Positions 23,921 to 31,092 of a stretch of DNA of 36,760 nucleotides are shown here, piece by piece. The stretch covers positions 1 through 36,760 of the forward strand of contig JACPRD010000162.1 of NCBI GenBank assembly GCA_016190145.1, written 5' to 3'. Under the pieces are notes generated by a model that was not told the DNA's origin, did not search any database, and saw only the letters and a program-made list of their open reading frames with translations. The DNA comes from Planctomycetota bacterium (GTDB lineage: Bacteria > Planctomycetota > MHYJ01 > WSZJ01). The translations under genes and the position numbers were made by a program. Numbering within the stretch: position 1 is the stretch's first letter; every line of letters begins with the position of its first letter.

Positions 23921-23957
23921 CCGTTCGGAGTTCGGCGTTCGGCGTTGAAGGACCCCG
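23921..23957. repeat. Heptad-repeat arm, GTTCGGN family
   Basis: Directly after the rsgA stop come GTTCGGA GTTCGGC GTTCGGC GTTGAAG GACCCC. The end GTTGAAGGACCC is the same as in the element at 20193. Its inverted partner may be the arm at 24568-24609, on the other side of the toxin-antitoxin pair. Confidence 0.75.
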
Positions 23958-23960
23958 CCG

Positions 23961-24194
23961 CTACAGGTCCTGGAGGGCGGCGCGGTATTGATCTGCCGTC
24001 ATTTCGATCTCACGCAGGACTTCGCGGATGAGGGGGCGCGCCAGGTCGCGCCCCTTGTGATGGGGCAGAGTCGTCGTCCGGCCGTCGGCGTGGCGAAAGA
24101 AGACGTGACTGCCCTTCTGCCGGACCGCGCGAAATCCGCCGGCCAGGAGGACGCGTTCCATCGCCCTGAAATTGACAACCGGAAGTCCGCTCAG
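23961..24194 (-). CDS. hicA: HicA-like mRNA interferase toxin
   Basis: The core reads AGGFRAVRQKGSHVFFRH...TTTLPHHKGRDLARPLIREVLREI, the HicA/YcfA dsRBD-like fold with its catalytic His in GSH. An ATG lies at 24161, but the frame upstream encodes LSGLPVVNFRAMERVLL, matching the family's usual N-terminus (LPxxxxxxVxxxLxxxGF). I therefore prefer a CTG start at 24194, overlapping the hicB stop as CTGA. This gives 77 rather than 66 residues. HicA degrades mRNA and is held by HicB. Here the antitoxin is first, the reverse of classical hicAB. The start codon is the uncertain point. Confidence 0.8.
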   Translation of the reverse strand: MSGLPVVNFRAMERVLLAGGFRAVRQKGSHVFFRHADGRTTTLPHHKGRDLARPLIREVLREIEMTADQYRAALQDL

Positions 24195-24424
24195 ACGGCG
24201 ATCTCGATCTGCTGCAGGCCGACGAACCGAGGAAGCTCGTCCTTCTTTCCGTGGAATTCCTCCAGACAGAGCTCAAGGACTTCCTTCATGTTCGCATTGA
24301 GTTCGTCGAGGGTCTCTCCCTGCGAGTGCGCCCCGGGAATGCCCGGAACCACGCCGACGTAAAGACGGGTCGCCGGATCCCACTCCACATAGGCGGAAAA
24401 CGTCTGCCGAGGCTTTTTCTTCAT
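24191..24424 (-). CDS. hicB: HicB-like antitoxin
   Basis: The product has 77 residues from ATG 24424; the frame extends to 24478 without support. It has the partial RNase H-like HicB fold: FSAYVEWDPATRLYVGVVPGIPGAHSQGETLDELNANMKE. The sequence P-G-I-P-G-x-x-(S/T)-x-G-x-T-x-x-E-L is diagnostic. There is no C-terminal DNA-binding domain, so it is the short type. It ends by overlapping the toxin start. The pair lies between two copies of the rsgA 3' end. Confidence 0.88.
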   Translation of the reverse strand: MKKKPRQTFSAYVEWDPATRLYVGVVPGIPGAHSQGETLDELNANMKEVLELCLEEFHGKKDELPRFVGLQQIEIAV

Positions 24425-24491
24425 GCATCTCAGTCTACCTGAGCGCGCGCCCCGCACGGGCCATGAATCAGCGACCAAACCTGCTCAGCAG

Positions 24492-24530
24492 GATTCTCCG
24501 GACGATGAGAGACAAGCCGCAGTACGACCG
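24492..24530 (+). repeat. Direct repeat, copy 2 (duplicated rsgA 3' end)
   Basis: 38 of 39 bp match 23877-23915. The reading frame of the copied rsgA tail also ends in a stop (CGG TAG). The segment between copies (23916-24491) contains only the toxin-antitoxin pair and one heptad arm. Confidence 0.9.
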
Positions 24531-24534
24531 GTAG

Positions 24535-24609
24535 CGTGTTCGGGGTGGCGACGTCGAGCGCGTAGCCGGAGTTCAACGCCGAACACCGAACTCCGAACGC
24601 CGAACACGA
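24535..24609. repeat. Heptad-repeat element, GTTCGGN family (short left arm)
   Basis: CGTGTTCGG (24535-24543) pairs with CCGAACACG at the end of a run of CGCCGAACACCGAACTCC-type units (24576-24609). It lies 5 bp past the copied rsgA tail, as the arm at 23921 lies past the original. Confidence 0.7.
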
Positions 24610-24614
24610 TCGCG

Positions 24615-26624
24615 TCACACGCGTTCGAAGAGGATGAGCCAACCGTACTCGTCAAGCGCAAGCGCGGCGGGATCGACGCGCGCGCCGGTGATGGCGTCGG
24701 CGGCCGGCCCGACGCCGCGCAGGCGCGCGATGGTCGCAGGGCCGTGGTTCAGGACGAAGACGTACGGGCCGCGGCGCCAGGCTTCGATCCGGGGCGGGTC
24801 GGCGTCGAGATCGGGGGCGCCGAAGATCGCGCGGGCGAGGGCGCGAAGGGCGGCCAGTTCGGATTCGGGGAGATCGTAGAAGTCGCCGCGATTGAAGGGA
24901 GTGGCCAGGCGGGTCGCGAAACGGAACCACCCGCCCTGCGCGGCGGCGAGCGGGGCGCCGGCGGTGTCGGTGAGGAAAAGCTCGCCGCCCGGGTCGAGGC
25001 GGCGGCGCTCGCGCCAGGCGCGGACCGTGCCGGTGACGCCGCGCAGCGAGAAGCGCGCTTCCGTGGAAGGCATCGCGGTGATTCCGTCCTCCGCGCCCGG
25101 GAGCATCGGGCCCAGGAGATGCGGCTCGACGCCGCACGAGAATGCCGCGACCGGGACGCCGCGCGCGGCGGCGGCTTCGAGCTTCGCGCGCGCGGATTCC
25201 GGAAAGAGGTCCGGACGGATGCAGGCGAGGCCGGTGTACGGCGACAGATCCGCCGCTTCCGAAAGGTCCACGACCGCTGGATCGAACCCCGCCATCCGCA
25301 GCCACCCGAAGATCGCGGGCGCCTCGATCGCCCAGAGGCGGCCGCGCTCCTCGGGATCGGACGCGTGCGCCGGGTGCGTCACGACTGCGACGCGCGCGCG
25401 CCCGGGCGCGGCGGCCAACGCTTCCCCGTGCGCCTTGAGAAAACCCGCGAACGCGCGGATCACGTCCCAGCGCGCGGTGCCGTGGCCGTGCAGCGACAGC
25501 GGCGCGCCCGGGCCGTAGAGAGTCCCGTCGGCGTTCAGGCCCTCGCGGATCACGTACATCACGCCGCCGCGCAGGCCGCTTCCGAACAGCTGCGCGAGAT
25601 GGTGCCCCATCACGCCGGGCGCGCATTTCGAGCGCACGCCGAGGAGGAACTTGAGCTCCATCGCCTGGATTTCCGCCGCGAACGCGTAGCCGCGGCGGGC
25701 GAACAGTTTCGTGAAGTACGGGGCCTGGAAGGGCTGGTCGGCGAAGCGGGCGGGGAGCGGGAGGGCGCGGGGGTAGGTGTCGAGGGTGTGGAGGGCGATC
25801 GAGGACTTACGGCAGGTGTCGGGGAGGAGCGTGTGGCGGCCGGGGATGGGGAACGGGGAGTCGTTGACGCTGAAGAGCACGTCGCGGTCGCCGATGCCCG
25901 CTTCCCCCCACAGAGTTTTGAGATCCGCGAGGTAATCGCAGCAGTGGTCGTGGCGGCGGGCGTAGTCGGCGTGGCCTTCGATGTGGTCGAGGCCGCTCCA
26001 GAAGAGGTTGGTTTCGTTGTCGAGCTGGAGCATGGCGATGGCGGGGCGGTCGTGGATGTAGCGGCGGAGGAGGGGTGCGAGGGCGGCGAACCAGCGTTTC
26101 ACGGCTTCGCGGAATCGGGGGTGGTCGTAGGCGGGCTGGGCCTGGTCGCGGTCGCCGAGGGGGTGGAAGGACCACGGGCCGCCGCCGGGGCGGCGGACCA
26201 TGGCGTCGGGGTGGCGCGCGCGGAACCAGTCGGGGACGGCGCCGAAGGTGCCGAACCCGCGGGGCCATTCGGCGGTGATGAACGGGCCGGGTTTGACGCA
26301 GGCCATGAGGCCGCGCTGCCAGATCATCTCGAGCAGGCGTTCGAAGTCGCGGTCGCCGGCGAAATCGAACCGGCCGGGGGCGGGCTCGTGGTAATCCCAC
26401 GGGACATACGTGGAAACGAGGTTGAGTCCGGCCTCCGCCATCCGGTCGAGCGTCTCCGCCCACATTTCGTGCGTGCGGCGCGCGTCGCCGCCCGGGTCGC
26501 GCACGCGGAAGTACTGCAATTCGCCGCCAAACGGAACGACGGCCCGGCCGTTGAACCAGAGCAGGCCGTCGTGCACCGCAACCCGGAAGCCGTTCGAGGG
26601 TTGTGGATTAGTCGGAGGCATCAT
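24615..26624 (-). CDS. GH35-like beta-galactosidase family glycoside hydrolase
   Basis: The 669-residue protein has no signal peptide. The TIM-barrel start reads LNLVSTYVPWDYHEPAPGRFDF, then CVKPGPFITAEW, as in GH35. The proposed acid/base is Glu204 (LQLDNETN) and the proposed nucleophile Glu318 (FAAEIQAM). A Rossmann-like middle domain (about 415-530, with trimer-type glutamine-amidotransferase-like residues such as GVPVAAFSCG) and a beta C-terminus follow, as in GH42/GH35 relatives. It probably removes terminal beta-galactose or related sugars from oligosaccharides in the cytoplasm. It stands alone and is divergent from the protease gene. No strong SD precedes ATG 26624; ATG 26621 is an alternative. 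Confidence 0.82.
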   Translation of the reverse strand: MMPPTNPQPSNGFRVAVHDGLLWFNGRAVVPFGGELQYFRVRDPGGDARRTHEMWAETLDRMAEAGLNLVSTYVPWDYHEPAPGRFDFAGDRDFERLLEMIWQRGLMACVKPGPFITAEWPRGFGTFGAVPDWFRARHPDAMVRRPGGGPWSFHPLGDRDQAQPAYDHPRFREAVKRWFAALAPLLRRYIHDRPAIAMLQLDNETNLFWSGLDHIEGHADYARRHDHCCDYLADLKTLWGEAGIGDRDVLFSVNDSPFPIPGRHTLLPDTCRKSSIALHTLDTYPRALPLPARFADQPFQAPYFTKLFARRGYAFAAEIQAMELKFLLGVRSKCAPGVMGHHLAQLFGSGLRGGVMYVIREGLNADGTLYGPGAPLSLHGHGTARWDVIRAFAGFLKAHGEALAAAPGRARVAVVTHPAHASDPEERGRLWAIEAPAIFGWLRMAGFDPAVVDLSEAADLSPYTGLACIRPDLFPESARAKLEAAAARGVPVAAFSCGVEPHLLGPMLPGAEDGITAMPSTEARFSLRGVTGTVRAWRERRRLDPGGELFLTDTAGAPLAAAQGGWFRFATRLATPFNRGDFYDLPESELAALRALARAIFGAPDLDADPPRIEAWRRGPYVFVLNHGPATIARLRGVGPAADAITGARVDPAALALDEYGWLILFERV

Positions 26625-26663
26625 CTGCTACTCTAATGCGGGTGGCCGGTCCTGTCGTCCAAG

Positions 26664-26752
26664 GATCGTGCTTCGTGTGCTTCGTGCCTCGTGCTTCGTC
26701 CGCCGATCCGACGGCTTGCACGAGGAACGAAGCACGAGGCACGAACATTCTT
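26664..26752. repeat. Heptad inverted repeat, TCGTGCY family (complete, tight hairpin)
   Basis: TCGTGCT/TCGTGCC units (26667-26699) mirror GCACGAGG/GAAGCACGAG units (26717-26750) with a loop of under 20 nt. It lies in the 5' leader of the protease gene, ending just before its SD, so the hairpin would form in the mRNA. A possible -10 (TACTCT, 26629-26634) lies upstream. Confidence 0.85.
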
Positions 26753-26764
26753 CGGAGCCTCTGC

Positions 26765-28021
26765 GTGCGGATCCTCGCCTTCGCCCTCCTGAGTTCCGTC
26801 GCTCTGGCCGACGCCGCTTACGAAGATCGGCGCGCGGGCGTCACGTTTTCGGCGCCCGACGGCTGGATCGAGGTGCCGACGCCCCCCGTGCCCGAGGACG
26901 TGGAGGAAGACGCCGACGGCCCGACCCCCGTGGTGAGATACCAGGCCTCCGAACCCGACGGCGACGGCATGCTCGCACGCATCGACGTGTTCCTGCTGCG
27001 CGCCGGCACCGCCGACGAGGCCGCCAAGGAACTCGAGGGCTGGGCCTCCGAAACCTGGCGCGGCTTCGAAGTCCTGGAACGCAACGAGCTCGGAAGCGGC
27101 CGCACCCTCAACGCGCGCATCGACGGCGGCAAGGCCTTCGCCGCCATCATGGCCTCCGGCAGTCGCCACGCCGCCATCTTCCTCGCCGGCGGCCCTTCAC
27201 AGACCGATGCCCCCATCATCCGCGCCACCGGGACGTGGCTCTTCCTCGACCCCGACCCCGCCGCGCCGCTGCGCATCCCCCCCGGCTGGAAGGCCTCCGA
27301 AACCCAGCACTACCGCCTCCGCTTCCAGGGCGACGACGACTTCGCCCGCGAGGTCGGCCGCCACCTCGAAGCCATCTCCGCCGAACTCCGCCGCATCCTC
27401 CCCCTCGAAGTCCCCGGCGGCGACCGCCGCTCCCTCGACGTCCGCCTCTTCTCCAACGCCCGCGAATTCGCCGCCTACGCTTCCGCCAACGGCGTCGAAG
27501 GCGCCGAAGCCTACTTCTCCCCCGCGCAGAACGAGCTGGTCGCGCACATGGACGAGCGCTCGCCCGACCGCACGTTCCACGTCCTCTACCACGAGGCTAC
27601 GCACCAGTACCTCCGCGACGTCCTGGGCCGCAAGACGCGCATCCCGATCTGGCTCGACGAAGGCCTGGGCGAAGTCTTCTACGGCGGCGCGTTCGGCGCC
27701 GGCGGCGCGTTCACCGTCGGCCCCAACGACGCGCGCCTCGACGAAGCCCGCCGCGCCCTGAAGTCCGGCGCCGCGCTCAAACTCGACACCATGTTCGGCA
27801 TGTCCCGCGACGAATTCTACGACGTCGACTCCGCCTACGGCCAGGGCCTCTCCGTCGCCTGGTTCCTCCTGAGCGACCCGCGCTACCGCGGCGTCGTCCC
27901 CGCGTGGCTCGCCGCCCTCCGCGACGAGGGAGACGCGAAGAAGGCGCAGGCGAAGGCGCTCGAGAATCACACGGTCGAGCAGCTGGAGCGCGATTGGAAG
28001 CGTTGGTTGGTTGAGGAGTGA
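26765..28021 (+). CDS. Exported gluzincin metalloprotease (peptidase MA-like)
   Basis: The product has 418 residues from GTG 26765, with CGGAG 7 nt upstream and a signal peptide (VRILAFALLSSVALADA). An ATG at 26636 would add 43 residues encoded by the heptad repeat and bury the signal peptide, so I reject it. The C-terminal half holds the zinc site HEATH (276-280) and, about 19 residues later, WLDEG (Glu299), the gluzincin pattern of the peptidase MA/DUF1570 group. The N-terminal half (20-165) is a separate alpha/beta domain. The position suggests an extracytoplasmic peptidase; substrate unknown. Confidence 0.85.
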   Translation: MRILAFALLSSVALADAAYEDRRAGVTFSAPDGWIEVPTPPVPEDVEEDADGPTPVVRYQASEPDGDGMLARIDVFLLRAGTADEAAKELEGWASETWRGFEVLERNELGSGRTLNARIDGGKAFAAIMASGSRHAAIFLAGGPSQTDAPIIRATGTWLFLDPDPAAPLRIPPGWKASETQHYRLRFQGDDDFAREVGRHLEAISAELRRILPLEVPGGDRRSLDVRLFSNAREFAAYASANGVEGAEAYFSPAQNELVAHMDERSPDRTFHVLYHEATHQYLRDVLGRKTRIPIWLDEGLGEVFYGGAFGAGGAFTVGPNDARLDEARRALKSGAALKLDTMFGMSRDEFYDVDSAYGQGLSVAWFLLSDPRYRGVVPAWLAALRDEGDAKKAQAKALENHTVEQLERDWKRWLVEE

Positions 28022-28041
28022 GCGCGCGCGGAAGGCAGGGG

Positions 28042-28069
28042 TTAGGAATTAGCTGTGAGGGGTGAGGAA
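28042..28069. repeat. Heptad-repeat arm, TNAGGNN family (single arm)
   Basis: Four 7-bp units, TTAGGAA TTAGCTG TGAGGGG TGAGGAA, lie 20 bp after the protease stop, followed by CGGGAGT CGGGAGG (28074-28087). No inverted partner is seen. The remainder of 28022-28130 shows nothing else. Confidence 0.55.
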
Positions 28070-28130
28070 AGGCCGGGAGTCGGGAGGCTGTAGAGATGAA
28101 GAGGGCCAGTTGCGCCGCAAACTTCGCTGA

Positions 28131-29183
28131 ATGAGCACCGTCGGCTACGCCGTGTTCTGCCTCCTCATCGACGCGGCGATCCTGTTCGGATTCAGGCGGC
28201 ACAAGTCTGTGCTGAGGCACACAGCATGGATCGTTTTCGCGGCGGCAGGGTTCTTCGTGCTCGCCGCCGGGTTTGGAAACGGGGGGTTTGACGTTCTCCG
28301 GTTGTATTCCTGGGGCGTGTTCGGGTGGCTGCCGGCGCTGCTGATCGGGAGCACCGTCATGGCATGGAGACAGTCCCACCGGGCGGCGGTAGCCTTCGGC
28401 GTTGCCGCGATCGCAATTCTGGTCGTCGCGACCGACGCCTTTCTCATCGAGCCGCGCTGGATCGAGGTAACGCATTTCCGCCTGGAGAGCGCGAAACTCA
28501 CGCGGCCGCTGCGCATTGTCATCCTCGCGGACTTCCAGACAGATCGCGTGGGTGCGACCGAACGCGAAGCGCTCCGGCTTGCCATGGCGGAACGACCGGA
28601 CCTCGTCCTGCTCCCCGGCGACTTCGTCCAGGTCGAGGATTCCGACGAGCGCGCGCGCGTCGGCGCGGACCTGGCCGCCGCGATGCGCGAGGCGGGCCTC
28701 GACGCCCCGGAGGGTGTGTTCGCCGTCGGCGGCAACACCGATTCGGAAGACTGGCCCCAGATCTTCCGCGGCCTCCCGGTCCGCGGACAGGTCACTCCCC
28801 TCGTCGCCGAGACCGACCGCTTCATCCTGAGAAACCTTGCCAGCGACGAGTCCCGCCGTCCCGACCTGCGCGTCCCCGCCGAACGCAAGTTTCACATCGT
28901 CCAGGGCCACTATCCCGACTTCTCCCTTGGCGACGTTCAGGCCGACCTCCTCGTCGCCGGCCACACCCACGGCGGCCAGGTCCGCCTCCCTTTCGTCGGC
29001 CCCCTCCTCACCCTCTCCCGCGTCCCGCGCCGCTGGGCCGGTGGCGGAGTGTTCGACCTCGGCGGAGGCCGGACGCTCGTCATTTCGCGCGGCATCGGTA
29101 TGGAGCGCGCCGACGCCCCGCGCTTGAGGTTTCTGTGCCGGCCGCAGGTGGTCGTGGTGGACGTGGTGCCGGCAGGGCGATGA
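28131..29183 (+). CDS. Membrane metallophosphoesterase with altered metal motifs
   Basis: The 350-residue protein has four N-terminal membrane helices (about 5-20, 32-48, 62-78, 88-104) and a calcineurin-like phosphoesterase domain (125-345), like YkuE-type enzymes. Motifs: ADFQTD (133-138) where most members have D-x-H, GDF (163-165), GNTD (201-204) in place of GNHD, VQGHYPDF, and an intact AGHTHGGQ. Two metal or proton-donating histidines are thus replaced (Gln, Thr). This may mark a distinct subgroup rather than loss of function. Substrate unknown; related proteins act on phospholipid or lipid A precursors. It ends 25 bp from the convergent hicB. Confidence 0.8.
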   Translation: MSTVGYAVFCLLIDAAILFGFRRHKSVLRHTAWIVFAAAGFFVLAAGFGNGGFDVLRLYSWGVFGWLPALLIGSTVMAWRQSHRAAVAFGVAAIAILVVATDAFLIEPRWIEVTHFRLESAKLTRPLRIVILADFQTDRVGATEREALRLAMAERPDLVLLPGDFVQVEDSDERARVGADLAAAMREAGLDAPEGVFAVGGNTDSEDWPQIFRGLPVRGQVTPLVAETDRFILRNLASDESRRPDLRVPAERKFHIVQGHYPDFSLGDVQADLLVAGHTHGGQVRLPFVGPLLTLSRVPRRWAGGGVFDLGGGRTLVISRGIGMERADAPRLRFLCRPQVVVVDVVPAGR

Positions 29184-29208
29184 GCGGGACGACATCGGCC
29201 CGGCAGGC

Positions 29209-29424
29209 CTACGCCCGCTTCAGAACCACCTGCTCACAGCGCGTCCGGGATTTCGGCACGGCCAGCCCGGCGGTCCTGAGCCCATCGATGTGGAAGGCGA
29301 TGGCCTCCCGAAGATGCCGGCGCACCTCAGGAAGCGTCCGGCCGGTGGCGATGCAGCCCGGCAGATCGGGAACATAGGCGCTGAAATTCCGTCCCGCCTC
29401 CTCGATGACCACGGCGTATTTCAT
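29209..29424 (-). CDS. hicB: HicB-like antitoxin (second pair)
   Basis: The 71-residue short HicB reads MKYAVVIEEAGRNFSAYVPDLPGC, then GRTLPEVRRHLREAI. It overlaps the preceding hicA by 4 nt (ATGA), in the classical toxin-first order. No DNA-binding domain is attached. It differs clearly in sequence from the hicB at 24191-24424, so the two pairs are not recent duplicates. Confidence 0.9.
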   Translation of the reverse strand: MKYAVVIEEAGRNFSAYVPDLPGCIATGRTLPEVRRHLREAIAFHIDGLRTAGLAVPKSRTRCEQVVLKRA

Positions 29425-29621
29425 CGTTTCCTCTTTTTCAGACCCGCGGACTTCAGGATCGAGTTCAGAGTCCCCGGTGCCAACTCGTCACCTGAGTTTC
29501 CCGGAACGGTAATCACGCCCGGTTTCTGTGGATGGCAGAACTGGCGATGGCTTCCTCTGACGCGGTCCAGAACCCAGCCTTCGGATTCTAGCAAGTGGAT
29601 CAAATCCCTCACCTTGATCAT
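29421..29621 (-). CDS. hicA: HicA-like mRNA interferase toxin (second pair)
   Basis: The product has 66 residues from ATG 29621 (MIKVRDLIHLLESEGWVLDRVRGSHRQF); the frame opens 27 nt further upstream at a TTG, less likely as start. The catalytic His lies in GSH, followed by VTVPGNSGDELAPGTLNSILKSAGL. HicA cleaves mRNA independent of ribosomes. With hicB it forms a co-translated pair. AGG 4-5 nt before the ATG is a weak SD. Confidence 0.9.
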   Translation of the reverse strand: MIKVRDLIHLLESEGWVLDRVRGSHRQFCHPQKPGVITVPGNSGDELAPGTLNSILKSAGLKKRKR

Positions 29622-29699
29622 TGGACCTGACACAATGCCAGACAACATGGCCCACGTCCACTTGCCGCCCGGTTCTCAACGGACCCTTCGGACCAATGA

Positions 29700-30299
29700 C
29701 TACACCAGCCTGTACCCGATCCGAGCCGCCGCCGCACTCAGCCTCGGAAGGAGCGCGGGATCGGCGAGCGCGCGGTGGAAGGCGGGGGCGGCGGGGAGGG
29801 CGGCGCGGGCGCGCTCGAAGAGGGCGGCGGCGGAGCGGTTGGCGTGCATGGAAGAGGGATAGCGCAGACCCTGGAGTCTCGGGTACGCGGCGTAGATGGC
29901 CTGCGCCCAGGGACGAGCGCGCGGGCGCGGGCCGGTGTTGAGCGCCATCGAGGCGCCGGCGCGGGTCGGCCAGGCGCCGCAAAGCGAAAGCAGGTCGACA
30001 GCGCGACGGAGCTCGAAGCCGGCGAGCCACGGCGCGCCCGAGGCGCGGTCGATCGTGCGCGTCGCCTGGAAAACCTCGGCGAGGCAGGTGAGCGGCGCGT
30101 CGGCCGCGTAGAGGATGCCGCGGGTCTGAAGGCGCGGGTCGAAGCGGGCGTGCGTGGGGCCGAAGAATCGAAAATCGGACCATGTGGCCGGCGGGATTCC
30201 CTTCAGAAACGAAATCCGCCAGAGCAGGTGCCCGGGCTTCAGACGGACGACGTCGGGGGCGGCCGTGAGGGGCCTGGGCGGCGCGGGGAACTTCGGCAC
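29700..30299 (-). CDS. RES-domain toxin
   Basis: The 199-residue protein matches the RES family, NAD-degrading toxins of the Xre-RES systems. The three family positions are visible: Arg in LLWRIS (about 28), the Tyr/Glu stretch GILYAADAPLTCLAEVF (62-78), and the Ser/Asn region GLRYPSSMHANRSAAALF (145-162). The start at 30299 is 3 nt after the antitoxin stop. RES toxins deplete NAD+ and stop growth. Family call good from motifs and partner. Confidence 0.85.
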   Translation of the reverse strand: MPKFPAPPRPLTAAPDVVRLKPGHLLWRISFLKGIPPATWSDFRFFGPTHARFDPRLQTRGILYAADAPLTCLAEVFQATRTIDRASGAPWLAGFELRRAVDLLSLCGAWPTRAGASMALNTGPRPRARPWAQAIYAAYPRLQGLRYPSSMHANRSAAALFERARAALPAAPAFHRALADPALLPRLSAAAARIGYRLV

Positions 30300-30302
30300 G
30301 GG

Positions 30303-31001
30303 TCAGATCTCCCGGGCCAGGTCGGCGACGGTCGCGGGCGGATGGCCGGCCGCGAGCCACGCGAGGGGCGACACGGGCCGGCCGGCATCCCCGACGGTCA
30401 GGTCCGGGTGCGGCATCGCGAACCACCTCCGGATCGCCAGCGGGTGCGCGTCGCGCCTCACGCTCGGCAGCACGCGCTCGAGACCCCGGACGAGCCGGCC
30501 GCGGGCCTGGAACTGGAAGCGGGGGATGCGCCAGCTGCGGCCGTCCTTGACGCCGAGGAGCGTCCGCTCTCGCGCGGAGAGCCGCTGGCGCAGGCGGCTC
30601 GTGCTGACGCGCAGCTCCCGGGCGGCCGCCTCGAGCGTCGGGCTCTCGTGCAGCAGGACTTCGTACTCCACGCGCGACCGCTCGAGCGCGCCGGGCGCAC
30701 CCGGCCGGCCCCGCGCAAATCCCGCCCGGTCCAGCAGGGCCGCCTCCCCCGCGCTGAGTTCGGGCGCGGGCCGGGAAACGGACTCCATCGAGAGTTCCTC
30801 GACGGCCGCCTGGACCCAGCGGGTGACCTCAGCGAGCGTGAACCCGCGGCCCGGCGCACGGGGCCGCCCGGCGACCGCCCCGTCCGGACCCATGACGACG
30901 ACGACGACGTCCCCGCCGGCGCGCGCCGCCGCCGGCCTCCCGAGCGCCCGAGCCAGCTTCTGCCGGAGGGTGTCGTCGACCTTGACCGCGCGCATGCCCA
31001 T
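30303..31001 (-). CDS. Antitoxin of the RES system, HTH plus DUF2384-like C-terminus
   Basis: The product has 232 residues from ATG 31001, with GGAG 8 nt upstream. Residues about 110-150 form a helix-turn-helix (PTLEAAARELRVSTSRLRQRL) followed by a winged or DNA-contact strand (LGVKDGRSWRIPRF). The C-terminus (RDAHPLAIRRWFAMPHPDL...SPLAWLAAGHPPATVADLAREI) matches the toxin-binding end of Xre/ParS-type antitoxins (DUF2384-like). Usual members are 130-160 residues. The extra N-terminal 90 residues (with VVVVVMGPDG and FTLAEVTRWVQAAVEEL) are unusual. It is probably autoregulated through the dyad at 31023-31056. Confidence 0.78.
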   Translation of the reverse strand: MGMRAVKVDDTLRQKLARALGRPAAARAGGDVVVVVMGPDGAVAGRPRAPGRGFTLAEVTRWVQAAVEELSMESVSRPAPELSAGEAALLDRAGFARGRPGAPGALERSRVEYEVLLHESPTLEAAARELRVSTSRLRQRLSARERTLLGVKDGRSWRIPRFQFQARGRLVRGLERVLPSVRRDAHPLAIRRWFAMPHPDLTVGDAGRPVSPLAWLAAGHPPATVADLAREI

Positions 31002-31022
31002 GTCCGGGTCTCCACTCTGCCT

Positions 31023-31060
31023 CTAACGATTATTCTCATTATACTGGTTCCGTTAGTCAA
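31023..31060 (-). promoter_or_regulatory. Promoter/operator of the RES antitoxin-toxin operon
   Basis: On the minus strand TTGACT (31060-31055) and GAGAAT (31037-31032) are 17 bp apart; a TATAAT also lies in the spacer. CTAACG (31023-31028) and CGTTAG (31051-31056) form an inverted repeat enclosing the whole core, a likely operator. The region is markedly A+T-rich against its surroundings. Confidence 0.5.
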
Positions 31061-31092
31061 GCGCCCCGTTCCCCCCTTCCCCGTTCCCCGCC

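Noticed and set aside
24423..26636. 737-residue plus-strand open frame
   Set aside because: It is antisense to the GH35-like gene; the latter has coherent glycosidase motifs.
26636..26764. Upstream ATG for the exported protease
   Set aside because: The added residues are encoded by the heptad hairpin and would bury the signal peptide; GTG 26765 has an SD at the right distance.
31023..31048. Fur box upstream of the RES antitoxin
   Set aside because: ATAATGAGAATAAT resembles one half of a Fur site, but the second half matches poorly and nothing iron-related is nearby.
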